Shown here: positions 8,920 through 17,023 of the stretch, one piece after another
Layout: each line of letters begins with the position of its first letter
Position numbering within the stretch: the first letter of the stretch is position 1
Assembly: GCA_951812315.1 (NCBI GenBank)
Contig: CATOSA010000041.1
Location: 1-41,810, forward strand
Reading direction: 5' to 3'
DNA length: 41,810 bases
Source of the DNA: an uncultured Burkholderiales bacterium
Lineage (GTDB): Bacteria; Pseudomonadota; Gammaproteobacteria; Burkholderiales; Eutrophovitaceae
Notes under the pieces: generated by a model
Seen by the model: only the letters and a program-made list of their open reading frames with translations
Databases searched by the model: none
What the model was told of the DNA's origin: nothing
Translations under genes and position numbers: made by a program

Positions 8920-9400
8920 GGCCGGGAAGCCCGCCAGCCATTCAGACCAGCCGCGATGATGTGACGACAGGCGAGTGCAAATGCACTTGCTGCAAATGCG
9001 TTGCCGATCTTTCCGGGCGTCACGAGCAGCAAGGCAAGCAACTGCCGAGCGAAGGCTTTGCCTTTAGTGCCGTGGCCTACACCTGGCGCACGGCGCAATA
9101 CTCTCGTTGTGCGGCTCAAATCTGGCAACTGCCTCCTCCGTTATCGACAGCCTCGTAGTAGCTCTTGCGTTCGGGCACCAGAGACCACTTGCGAATTTCA
9201 TTCCAGCATACAAACCCGCGCGCATCAGCCGTAGATCACCAGTTTGCGAGGATTTGCGCGGGCGAAAGCGCAAGAGAATGACGAACGTCTGACAGCGATT
9301 GACGAAGTCCCAACACATTCCGGTCACTGACCGGGATCATCGGTACTCAGCATTGGTCTGCGCTACGTTCCGGCGCAGCGCCGCCTGTTAAGGCGTACTT
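8920..9400. other. Spacer of tandem unit B, no convincing gene
   Basis: About 0.5 kb equivalent to the spacer of unit A. The conserved blocks lie at 9190-9205 (TGCGAATTTCATTCCA) and 9289-9315 (starting CTGACAGCGATTGACG). A perfect short hairpin CGCCT-GTTA-AGGCG sits near 9384-9397. A minus-strand frame through the blocks reads WDFVNRCQ and later RAGLYAGMKFA, faintly like a phasin, but it is too short and too poorly conserved to call. Confidence 0.4.
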
Positions 9401-9727
9401 CTATCGCATTACATGACAATACCGACCAGGCCCATCTGATACATCGGTGCGGCGTTCAACAAGGCGGCGATCGGGAAACGGAATATTTACTTCTCGCTGG
9501 CGACGGTCCGATCTGGAAACATTGCGATGGTTGCCGTCCGGAAACGAGATGGACCTCTCAACGGTCCCGGCATAGTTGAAAATTTGGACATCGCAGGGCT
9601 GATGCTTCTCGGCCCATTTCACAAAGAACGAAATTGCCTGGCCCTTGGTGGCGAACACAAAAGGCCATTCGCCATAACCTCCCTGAACGCACCAGCCGGT
9701 TAATGATGCGGGCGAAATTTTCAGCAT
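9401..9727 (-). CDS. Small DUF2188-like protein, tandem copy C
   Basis: Third copy, 108 residues from the shared start MLKISPASLTGWCVQGGYG. The open frame runs ten codons further upstream (Met at 9757), but the other copies do not extend there. It keeps the core FATKGQAISFFVKWAEKHQ, CDVQIFNYAG and SISFPDGNH, and the tail DRRQREVNIPFPDRRLVERR, then adds a short unique C-terminus. It is the most distant copy from A and B at the N-terminus. It is convergent with nothing nearby and lies about 0.5 kb from the carbamate kinase gene. Confidence 0.62.
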   Translation of the reverse strand: MLKISPASLTGWCVQGGYGEWPFVFATKGQAISFFVKWAEKHQPCDVQIFNYAGTVERSISFPDGNHRNVSRSDRRQREVNIPFPDRRLVERRTDVSDGPGRYCHVMR

Positions 9728-10273
9728 CGTCGAGACGCTCACGGGCGACGCAGTCATGTGGCTTTTCTCATGTAGAAACTGGACGGATTTTCAACGCTGG
9801 CATTGCTCAACAGCATGCTGAACGCTCCGATTCCGGCGTCTGACTACCTTCGCAGCCATTTGTCATAAGAGCCCATGCCTCATAAAAGCCGGCCCCCGAA
9901 AAGGTGCCAGCTACCGGAGTAAATTGTCCTGATATGGGAATAGCGTTGAACATGTGTCTGGAGCCCTGGCTTCAAAAAAAGCCATAATGTTGAGACCGCG
10001 AATACTCTGCGAATTTCGTTCCAACGGTTCTTGGCCCGAATCCTTGCCATTGCGCCTTGATTTGGAAGGTATTTGGCTGCAGGAGCCGGCTGACGTTGCC
10101 GACAACCTGACATCGATCGACGAGGACCCAACAGCGATCGCCGGTCAGCAAGGGCTACACGTACCAGAGAAAGCCGAAAGTTTCCTCAGTCGGAATTTCT
10201 GTGGTATTACGCGCACTCGCGTCACGTGCGCCTGATTCTCACGGCAACACCAGCAAGAGAAATCAGATTCCGA
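9728..10273. other. Spacer of tandem unit C, no convincing gene
   Basis: About 0.55 kb with the third set of conserved blocks at 10008-10023 (TGCGAATTTCGTTCCA) and 10107-10133 (starting CTGACATCGATCGACG). An ORF of about 90 codons runs on the plus strand through both blocks (9954-10235), but the equivalent frame is broken in the other units, so I do not call it. The last 40 bp before the carbamate kinase stop hold nothing I recognise. Confidence 0.4.
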
Positions 10274-11227
10274 TCATCGATGAACGATACGCGTACCGGC
10301 TTTCCCTACGAGTGCGGGATTAAGATGATGCGGATCGGTGATGATGCCTTCCTTGCCACCGCCCTCCAGGTATTCAATGACGGCGCGGATTTTCGGTCCC
10401 ATACTTCCTTTGTCGAATTGATTCTCGGCGTGTAAACGCTTCGCTTCAGCCAATGTGATTCGGTCGAGCCAGCGCTGCGCAGGCTTGCCAAAGTCGAGCG
10501 CGACTCTTTCAACACCCGTGGCAACAAGCAGGCATTCGGCACCGAGCTCACGCGCCAGCAGGCTTGACGCAAAGTCCTTGTCAATTACCACCTCAATACC
10601 GCGAAAACTGCCTTGCGCCTCCTCAATAACCGGAATGCCTCCGCCACCGCAAGCGATCACGACATAGTCCGTGCTGACCAGATGGGCAATTACATCGAGA
10701 TCGACGATCGCCTGCGGCCGTGGCGATGGGACCACCCTCCTCCAACCGCGGCCGGGATCTTCTTTCACTCGCCATCCGAGTTCGGTCACGCGCTTGCGCG
10801 CCGTCGCTTCATCCATTGGCGAACCGATTGGTTTGGAGGGATCCCTGAACGCTGCATCCTCACCATCAACCAGGACCTGGGTGACCACTGCTGCCGCCTC
10901 GCGACGCAGCCCGCGGCGGCGAAATTCATTGCGCAATGCCTTGACGAACATGTAACCGAGCGCGCCCTGCAAATCCGCGCCTGCATAATCCATTGGCACC
11001 GGAGTCACTTCGTGCAGAGCAAGCTCCGACTGGCGTAAGATGAAACCCATCTGTGGGCCGCTACCGTGTGTAAACACGACCCGCCAACCATCCTCGATCA
11101 TGTCAACGACATAGCGCACCGTCTCTTTTGCAGTATCGTACTGGTCCTCGATACTGCGATGCTGCTCGTCCCGAATGAGCGCGTTACCGCCGACTGCAAC
11201 CACTGCGAGTTTGGTCTGGCTGGGCAT
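10274..11227 (-). CDS. arcC: Carbamate kinase
   Basis: Interconverts carbamoyl phosphate plus ADP and carbamate plus ATP. The 317-residue product has the amino-acid-kinase fold signature: VVAVGGNALI at the N-terminus, THGSGPQ, the glycine-rich CGGGGIPV and the C-terminal FDKGSMGPKI-x(n)-GIITD segment that are diagnostic of carbamate kinase. It lies 57 bp downstream of the allG homologue in the same direction and would yield ATP from carbamoyl phosphate made by the AllFGH-type complex. In E. coli the functional counterpart in the oxamate pathway is YbcF/AllK; arginine deiminase genes are absent here, which favours this role over arginine catabolism. Confidence 0.93.
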   Translation of the reverse strand: MPSQTKLAVVAVGGNALIRDEQHRSIEDQYDTAKETVRYVVDMIEDGWRVVFTHGSGPQMGFILRQSELALHEVTPVPMDYAGADLQGALGYMFVKALRNEFRRRGLRREAAAVVTQVLVDGEDAAFRDPSKPIGSPMDEATARKRVTELGWRVKEDPGRGWRRVVPSPRPQAIVDLDVIAHLVSTDYVVIACGGGGIPVIEEAQGSFRGIEVVIDKDFASSLLARELGAECLLVATGVERVALDFGKPAQRWLDRITLAEAKRLHAENQFDKGSMGPKIRAVIEYLEGGGKEGIITDPHHLNPALVGKAGTRIVHR

Positions 11228-11284
11228 ACAGCTCTCCCTTTGCGGTGTAACTAACGCGGCGATCCGCCAATTCGCATTTTCGGA

Positions 11285-12663
11285 TTATCGTTGATTGAGT
11301 TGCGCGTCAAGCGCGCTCAACGCCTGCATGAAGCACTTGAGCGGCGCATGCGTGAGCCCCGCTCCAATCTGCCCGATCCCTGCATCGCGGTGCGCAATCC
11401 CGGTATTAATGACCGGCTCGATCCCGGTGTCCACAACCCTACGGACATCAATTCCGCAGGGCGAGCCACGGAAATCCAGCGCAGGAAGCTGAAACGTGTC
11501 TGATTCACCAAGCGTGATATGCCGCATCCGTTGCGAGTTCGCGGTTGCGATGGCGGGTGCTGCGGCCATCGAAAATCCGCCAAAACCGGCGGTTTCAGTA
11601 ATCGAGCTGTCACCCAGATCGCGTGCGGCATCGGCCGCGTCGTAGCCGGCAAGCACAAGCCGTCGATCTCGCCGGCAACCGTGGTGAACCAACGATCTCC
11701 GAGGCCACTGACTCGAATTCCGAACTCAACCCCGTTGCGCGACATCGCAGTAACCATGCTCGATCCCGCAACCCTATGCGCCGCATCCAGCATGAGCTTG
11801 CATGAAGCCATGGAAATGTTCAGAAAGAAATGTTCATTGCCGACGATGAAATCGAGTATCCGCGCCAGATCATCCGCCGGCAAATTGACGCGCACGAGCG
11901 CAGAAGCCAGCCGCCGCAACAACAGTCCGCTCGCAGCGGCATTGCGATTGTGCACCTCGTCACCCATGATCAGGGCTTGCGCGATCAGCGGCTTGAGATC
12001 GATACCGCCCAGCGCCTTGAGCGCCGCGCCAACCGCCAGCGCAAGTGTGGTTTCGATCCACTTGAGTCGCGCGAGCACATCATCTTCGTAGGCACCGAAG
12101 CGAAGTGCCTTGCCCAGGCCCTCGTTGAAATTGCTGAATGCACAAACACCGGTAGCCGGATTCTCCACCGCCCAGAGGGGCATGGACGGACTGATTACGC
12201 CGGCCATCGGGCCGACGCACCCATGATGATGGCATGGCTCAAAAACAATGTTTCCACTGGCGGCAAGATCGCCTGCAGCATTGACTCCGCTTGCCCAGCC
12301 TTCATACAGGATGGCGCCGACAATGGCACCTTGCATCGGCCCGCACATTTGCGCCCACTCTACCGGCGGGCCAGCGTGCAGAATCGTTCGCTCACCCATT
12401 GTCGGCAGCATCGCGTGCGCTGTCCCAACGCTGTGCAATCGCGGCGAGGTACTACGAAACGCAGAAAACGCGGCGGCGTTCGCTTCTTCGACCAGCGGAT
12501 GATTTGTCAATCGCGCCAACGCCATTCCGGCCTCGCGGTCGCCCAGTGCAGGTGGTGTCCACTCAAGCTGCGTCGCAGAAGCGCCATTGTCAGCGATTGT
12601 TTCGGCAAACTGCGCCAGGCCGACATTAGTCACACTCAGTTCTTGCTCAATCAGACTGGACAT
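11285..12663 (-). CDS. allG: DUF1116 protein, AllG (YlbE)-like subunit of oxamate carbamoyltransferase (frameshifted)
   Basis: Homologue of E. coli YlbE/AllG, which with AllF (FdrA) and AllH forms the transferase making carbamoyl phosphate from oxalurate. The frame from ATG 12663 (MSSLIEQELSVTNVG) holds the family core, including EWAQMCGPMQGAIVGA and FEPCHHHGCVGPMAGV. At about 11648-11660 one G seems missing after DGL; the other frame then continues VLAGYDAADAARDLGDSSI to the stop at 11285. The restored protein of about 459 residues is a normal length. The start overlaps the end of the fdrA homologue by 17 bp, so the two are coupled. Confidence 0.85.
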
Positions 12664-14089
12664 GTGCCGATACCATTGCTGCGACAGTGCGCGCCGCCTG
12701 CGCATTGCTGGTCGCCAGAATGACACCCTCTTCCTGCAACGCACGGCTCTGCCGTACCAAACCCTGCGGGTCGGCCTCGGTGCCGCATACGAATCCGACA
12801 AACGCGATTTGCCTGCCGCTTCGTCCGGCAGTGGTGCGTGCATCGCCTATCGCGGGCAACATTGCGCCCACCGGATCAGGATTTGCGCCATGGCCAAGAA
12901 CTACATCGAACAGGATAAGCGCAACTTCAGGGTCGGCAGCCTCCTGCAACATACGTTCGTTACGCAATCGATGGTCAATCATCGGGTGTGGCTGGCCGCG
13001 AGTGAACTCATCGCCACCGAGATCAATCAGCGAATGGCCGCAGCTTCGCCACGCATCCTCCAGCATCGCGGCGCCACCAACAGGGGTATTGGAAAATACT
13101 CCAGTCAGCGCACGTGACAGTAAAAGTGTAGCCTCGTAGCAGAACGTACCGCCGCTAAAGAGTCCGCGAACGCGGCTTTGCTGCGGCGTAAACTGCGGAA
13201 TTGAAAACTCGGCACAATCGGACGCTTGCACATCCGTATGCGCTCCGCGCACAACTGCCGCCGCCACGGGCTCGCTCAAGCACTTTGTTCGCAACATCGG
13301 GCGCCGGTGGCTTTGATATCAATACAATTACCTGTGTATCCTTATCCGCGGCAAGTTCGTCGATTGCGCGCAGCATCGTCGCGCCACTGACCTCGGATCC
13401 GAGATCGCGCCCGCCGGTACCAATCGCATGCGAAACGCCGAGCCCGTACTGGTCAACGAGCGAAGTCACTTGTTGAATACCCGTACCTGAAGCTCCGATT
13501 ACGCCAACCGGGCCTCTGCGCACCGCGTTGGCAAATGCCAATGGAATTCCGGCCACGATCGCTGTGCCGCAATCCGGTCCCATGACAAGCAAATTGTGCC
13601 GCTCGGCCTCTTGTTTAAGCAACACCTCTTCTGAAAGGCTGACATTGTCGCTGAATACCATCACATTCAGTCCGAACCTTAATGCCTTGAGTGCCTCTGC
13701 TGCCGCATATTCACCGGGTGTGGAGATCAGCACGAGGTTGGTGCCGGGTTGTTCGCGCAAACCCATTTGAATCGTATGCGGCCTGATCGGCTCCGAACCG
13801 CCCGTGTTGGCTGATTCTGTACCGCGTGCCAGCGCATCTTCCAGTTCGTCAATTGCCCCAGGCGTGCTTGCTCATCGTCTCCCTGCACCACGACCAGCAA
13901 ATCGCTCGGAGATGCATTCACCTCGCCCTCGAGCAAGCCTGCCTCAGACAGCAATGCCAGATTTCCTTCAGCCGCCATGACAACTGACGCCTGCTCTACC
14001 CCATCGCGCTTCGCCAGTCTTGCCGATAGCTGCATGAGCGCAACGGAATCGCGATATGTATTTTGAATAATTCTGAGCGATGCAGGCAT
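12647..14089 (-). CDS. fdrA: FdrA/AllF-like acyl-CoA-synthetase-fold subunit of oxamate carbamoyltransferase (two frameshifts)
   Basis: Homologue of FdrA (AllF), the large subunit with the succinyl-CoA-synthetase fold. The N-terminal frame starts MPASLRIIQNTYRDSVALMQ at ATG 14089. The middle frame carries the phosphate-loop-like MGPDCGTAIVAG and GPVGVIGASGTGIQQV. The C-terminal frame ends AHVQSD at 12647. The frame changes near 13855-13870 (within the Asp/Glu-rich linker) and near 13255-13275; the net change is zero, giving about 480 residues, near the family length. It is the first gene of the minus-strand operon fdrA-allG-arcC and is divergent from the amidohydrolase-permease genes. Whether the breaks are biological or sequence errors is open. 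Confidence 0.85.
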
Positions 14090-14123
14090 ATGCGGATGAG
14101 GCGGGCCAAATCTCTCCCCGCCA

Positions 14124-14151
14124 TTGACCGGGTATTCGCTATTGTTATAAA
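14124..14151 (+). promoter_or_regulatory. Candidate sigma-70 promoter of the plus-strand catabolic genes
   Basis: TTGACC at 14124-14129 and TATAAA at 14146-14151, separated by 16 bp, in the divergent spacer between fdrA (14089) and the allophanate hydrolase remnant (14238). The start of transcription would be near 14158, leaving a leader of about 80 nt. No operator palindrome and no regulator gene are evident nearby. Confidence 0.5.
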
Positions 14152-14237
14152 GCGCGTCAACAAATACTATACAGCGGCGCGGCTATTCTGACACCAGCGA
14201 GTATCTGCGTCGGTCTCCGACTACGCAAGGGATGCGC

Positions 14238-14630
14238 ATGCCCGATTGCTCAGACAGGCTGGACATTTCTCAGCTGGCTGCAGCCTATCGTTCCGGAAAA
14301 GATCGACCGATTGATGTCGTTTCTGGAGTCCTCGAGCGCATTTCCCACAGCGGTAACAACAACATATGGATCGACCTTGTTCCGCGCGCACGACTCGAAG
14401 CACGTGCCGCCGAACTCGAGTTGTGGGAGATGCCTGCACGCCGATTCAGCGACTTTGTAGACGGCATTCCTGAGCCACTCGGTATCGGCATGGTTGAACT
14501 GGAAAATGGTGAGCAGGTACGTGGCTTTCTGTGTGAGCAATATGCAACAAATGATGCTCGCGAAATTACCGAGCAGGGAAGCTGGCGAACGCACGTTGAA
14601 CAACGCGCCAATTCAGCCGCAACAAACTAG
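14238..14630 (+). pseudogene. Internally deleted allophanate hydrolase remnant (130 residues)
   Basis: Residues 1-60 resemble the start of the amidase domain of allophanate hydrolase (DISQLAAAYRSGKDRPIDVV, then VLERISHSGNNNIWI). Residues 61-130 resemble the very end of its C-terminal domain (LWEMPARRFSDFVDGIPEPL, GIGMVELENGEQVRGFLCE, DAREITEQGSWR). Some 400 or more residues of the usual protein are missing in between, including the Lys-Ser-Ser catalytic triad, yet the frame is kept across the junction near 14412-14423. ATG 14238 was preferred to 14232 because AAGGG at 14227-14231 gives proper spacing. It cannot be a working amidase. It could be a deletion relic, a collapsed assembly or a repurposed small protein. 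Confidence 0.75.
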
Positions 14631-14669
14631 AGACAAGAACAGGGCAACCCGAAGAAGGGGGAAATTTCG

Positions 14670-15338
14670 ATGGCATCTGTACTGGCAGAACCGTATGAAT
14701 TCGAGTTTGATCCGCGCAGCTGTGCACTAATGATCATCGACATGCAGCGCGACTTCGTCGATCCGGGCGGATTCGGAGAAGCGCTCGGCAATGATGTGTC
14801 GCTACTGCGAAAAGCCATTGCACCAACCGGCAAGGTGCTCGATGCGGCACGCAAAAAGGGAATGCTGGTGATTCATACCCGCGAAGGTCATCGGCAAGAT
14901 TTGAGTGACCTGCCCGACAACAAGAAAGTGCGTGGACGGCTCGAGACGGGTATTGGTGATCAGGGGCCGATGAGGCGAATCCTGGTGCGTGGTGAATATG
15001 GACATGACATCGTCGATGAATTGAAACCGGAACCCGGCGAGCCGATCGTCGACAAGCCCGGCAAAGGCGCCTTCTATGCAACCGATCTGGACTCAATGCT
15101 CCACAACCGTGGCATCAAGCAACTGATGGTATGCGGCGTGACGACCGAGGTGTGCGTAAACACCAGCGTTCGCGAAGCAAACGACCGCGGTTACGACTGC
15201 CTTGTTCTGGAAGACTGCGTCGGCTCGTACTTTCCTGAATTTCAAACGGCGTCACTGAATATGATCAAGGCGCAAGGGGGTATTTTTGGCTGGGTCGGAA
15301 AGTCGAAACCGTTTCTCGATGCACTCGCAAAAGCCTGA
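14670..15338 (+). CDS. Biuret-hydrolase-like cysteine amidohydrolase (isochorismatase fold)
   Basis: A 222-residue isochorismatase-superfamily cysteine hydrolase that looks closest to biuret amidohydrolase (BiuH). The catalytic triad is visible as D24 (MIIDMQRDF), K132 (DKPGKGAF) and C162 (GVTTEVCVNTSVREANDRG). Q202 in the AQGGIFG loop matches the Gln that binds substrate in BiuH. A good ribosome site (AAGAAGGGGG) precedes ATG 14670. BiuH converts biuret to allophanate and ammonia. Related enzymes act on other carbamoylated amides, so the substrate here is inferred from similarity only. It stands between the allophanate hydrolase remnant and the permease. Confidence 0.8.
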   Translation: MASVLAEPYEFEFDPRSCALMIIDMQRDFVDPGGFGEALGNDVSLLRKAIAPTGKVLDAARKKGMLVIHTREGHRQDLSDLPDNKKVRGRLETGIGDQGPMRRILVRGEYGHDIVDELKPEPGEPIVDKPGKGAFYATDLDSMLHNRGIKQLMVCGVTTEVCVNTSVREANDRGYDCLVLEDCVGSYFPEFQTASLNMIKAQGGIFGWVGKSKPFLDALAKA

Positions 15339-15358
15339 GCATGAGCAAGCGTACTTAA

Positions 15359-15488
15359 GTGCCCCGCGGCGCTGGAAGTATCAGGCGCCGTGAGATGCAA
15401 TTTGTTCTACGCGCCATGAGGCGCAGTTAGCTCTACGCGCCGTCAGGCGCTATATGTATTACGCGCCGTCAGGCGCGATAACAATCGC
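15359..15488. repeat. Five tandem 26-bp hairpin repeats before the permease gene
   Basis: Units start at 15359, 15385, 15411, 15437 and 15463. Each opens with a 14-bp palindrome of the form G(C/T)GCC-nnnn-GGCGC (the second unit is degenerate, ending GATGC), followed by 12 bp of less conserved sequence that in the inner copies ends TCTAC or ATTAC. Units 3-5 have perfect 5-bp stems. The array fills the space between the amidohydrolase stop (15338) and the permease ribosome site (about 15511). There are no T-tracts. Confidence 0.85.
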
Positions 15489-15525
15489 GTGCCCAGACAC
15501 GCAACAACAGGGGAAAGGGGAAACC

Positions 15526-16962
15526 ATGGCGAACCAGACAGGCGCAGTGCAGGTGCGGTGGTGGGTGCCGGGAGATTGGAACGGCTTCTTCGGGCTATTC
15601 ACCAATGTGATTGTACTCACGGGGCTATGCCTGGGGGTGGTTCAGATGCCCGACGATATTGTCTTCGGACGCATCCTGCCCGCGCTTGGGATCGCACTGC
15701 CAATCGGAAATCTCTATTACGCCTGGCTCGCGTACAAGCTGGCTCAGAAAGAAGGCCGCACAGATGTCACCGCGATGCCGTATGGCCCGAGCGTCCCGCA
15801 CATGTTTATTGTTGTTTTCGTGGTCATGTTGCCGGTATACCTGAAGACCAACGACGCGATACTCGCATGGCAGGCAGGCCTTGCCTGGGCCTTCATCATC
15901 GGCGTCATCGTACTCGCCGGGATTTTTGTCGGCCCGTGGATCAGGGCGCACACGCCGCGCGCCGCAATGCTGGGCACCCTCGCCGGAATCTCGATCGCCT
16001 TCATCGCCTTGCGGCCAGCTTTTCAGATGTGGGAAGTGCCCTGGATCGCGTTCATTGCATTCGCTATCGTATTGATCAGCTGGGCCGCGAACGTGCGCCT
16101 GCCGTTCGGACTGCCAGGCGGCTTGGTTGCAGTCATCATCGGCATCGTTGTCGGCTGGATCGCGTACTTCGCGGGCTGGAGCGATGTCGCGCCGCTGCTG
16201 GTGACCGCGATTCCACTTGGAATTTACAACTTTGTGGAAGCGATGGATAACGTCGAAAGCGCCGCCGCGGCCAGAGACAATTACGATCTTCGCAAAATTC
16301 TGGCCGCCGACGGCATTGGCGCAATTGTCGGGTCAGTGCTCGGCAGCCCGTTCCCGCCAGCGGTGTACATTGGCCATCCGGGCTGGAAGGCGGTGGGCGG
16401 ACGAATCGGCTATTCGCTTGCCATCGGCGTGGTGATTGCGCTGGTCTGCTTCCTTGGTTTGACGGCACTATTGCTTGCTGTCGTGCCATTGGTGGCGATT
16501 CTGCCAATTCTTCTGTATATCGGCCTCGTCATTGGTGCGCAGGCGTTTCAGGCGACACCAAAGAATCATGCGCCAGCCGTTGTCCTCGCTATCATTCCGA
16601 ACGTCGCAGCGTGGGGTCACCTTCAAGTCGATAGCGCCCTTAATGCAGCGGGCACCTCGGCTGCAGCGGTCGGCATGGGTGCGCTTGGCGGATCTGGCCT
16701 GGTGTATCGCGGTATGGAATTGCTCGGCGGTGGCGCTGTATTGGCGGGCCTGGTACTCGGCGCTCTGGCGGCGTTTATCATCGATCGCAACTTCAAGGCT
16801 GCGACCATTTGGGCTTTTGCCGGCGCGATACTCGCGTTCTTCGGCTTTATCCATGGCGGGCAGCTGGGTTGGGCAGTGTCACCTGACGTTGCGCTCGGTT
16901 ACGTGCTTTTTGGCCTGGTATGTCTCAGCTCGGGAATGCAACACAAAAACGCTTCGAGCTGA
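15526..16962 (+). CDS. NCS2 (xanthine/uracil/AzgA-type) permease
   Basis: A 478-residue inner-membrane protein with about 12-14 hydrophobic segments, similar to the xanthine/uracil/vitamin C (NCS2) permeases. The family motif region NFVEAMDNVESAAAARDNYD and the preceding IPLGIYN lie near the middle, and GSPFPPAVYIGHPGWKAVGG follows. The start ATG 15526 is preceded by a strong purine-rich ribosome site (GGGGAAAGGGG). It most likely imports the nitrogen-rich substrate of this island by proton symport. The exact solute cannot be read from the sequence. Confidence 0.87.
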   Translation: MANQTGAVQVRWWVPGDWNGFFGLFTNVIVLTGLCLGVVQMPDDIVFGRILPALGIALPIGNLYYAWLAYKLAQKEGRTDVTAMPYGPSVPHMFIVVFVVMLPVYLKTNDAILAWQAGLAWAFIIGVIVLAGIFVGPWIRAHTPRAAMLGTLAGISIAFIALRPAFQMWEVPWIAFIAFAIVLISWAANVRLPFGLPGGLVAVIIGIVVGWIAYFAGWSDVAPLLVTAIPLGIYNFVEAMDNVESAAAARDNYDLRKILAADGIGAIVGSVLGSPFPPAVYIGHPGWKAVGGRIGYSLAIGVVIALVCFLGLTALLLAVVPLVAILPILLYIGLVIGAQAFQATPKNHAPAVVLAIIPNVAAWGHLQVDSALNAAGTSAAAVGMGALGGSGLVYRGMELLGGGAVLAGLVLGALAAFIIDRNFKAATIWAFAGAILAFFGFIHGGQLGWAVSPDVALGYVLFGLVCLSSGMQHKNASS

Positions 16963-16982
16963 CATCGGGGCATGGCCTGCAT

Positions 16983-17020
16983 GAAGTTCCCCGAGCCGCG
17001 CTCGGCGGCACGGGGACTTC
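16983..17020 (+). promoter_or_regulatory. Long hairpin three bases before the allH start codon
   Basis: GAAGT(T)CCCCG at 16983-16993 pairs with CGGGGACTTC at 17011-17020, with an inner stem GCCG/CGGC around loop CGCT. The stem is about 14 bp with one bulge and ends just before ATG 17024. It could attenuate transcription from the permease gene into allH or hide the allH ribosome site, which overlaps the 3' arm. Confidence 0.55.
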
Positions 17021-17023
17021 AGG

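Larger units (their letters stand above)
7847..10140. repeat. Three-unit tandem duplication, period about 818 bp
   Basis: Two spacer blocks recur at almost constant distance: block 1 at 8374, 9190, 10008 (steps 816 and 818) and block 2 at 8471, 9289, 10107 (steps 818 and 818). The three DUF2188-like starts at 8134, 8919 and 9727 follow with steps 785 and 808. The units therefore arose by tandem duplication and then diverged, with small indels mainly between the gene start and block 1. Confidence 0.8.

Noticed and set aside
7847..10140. Integron cassette array
   Set aside because: Same-strand small genes with repeated spacers suggested it, but the whole unit is duplicated, I find no paired GTTRRRY/RYYYAAC attC sites and there is no integrase.
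9954..10235. 93-codon plus-strand ORF in spacer C
   Set aside because: The equivalent frame is broken in the other two units and no family is recognisable.
15359..15488. CRISPR-like array
   Set aside because: The units are contiguous 26-bp repeats with a 14-bp conserved palindrome and short variable part, without spacers of 30 bp or so and without cas genes.
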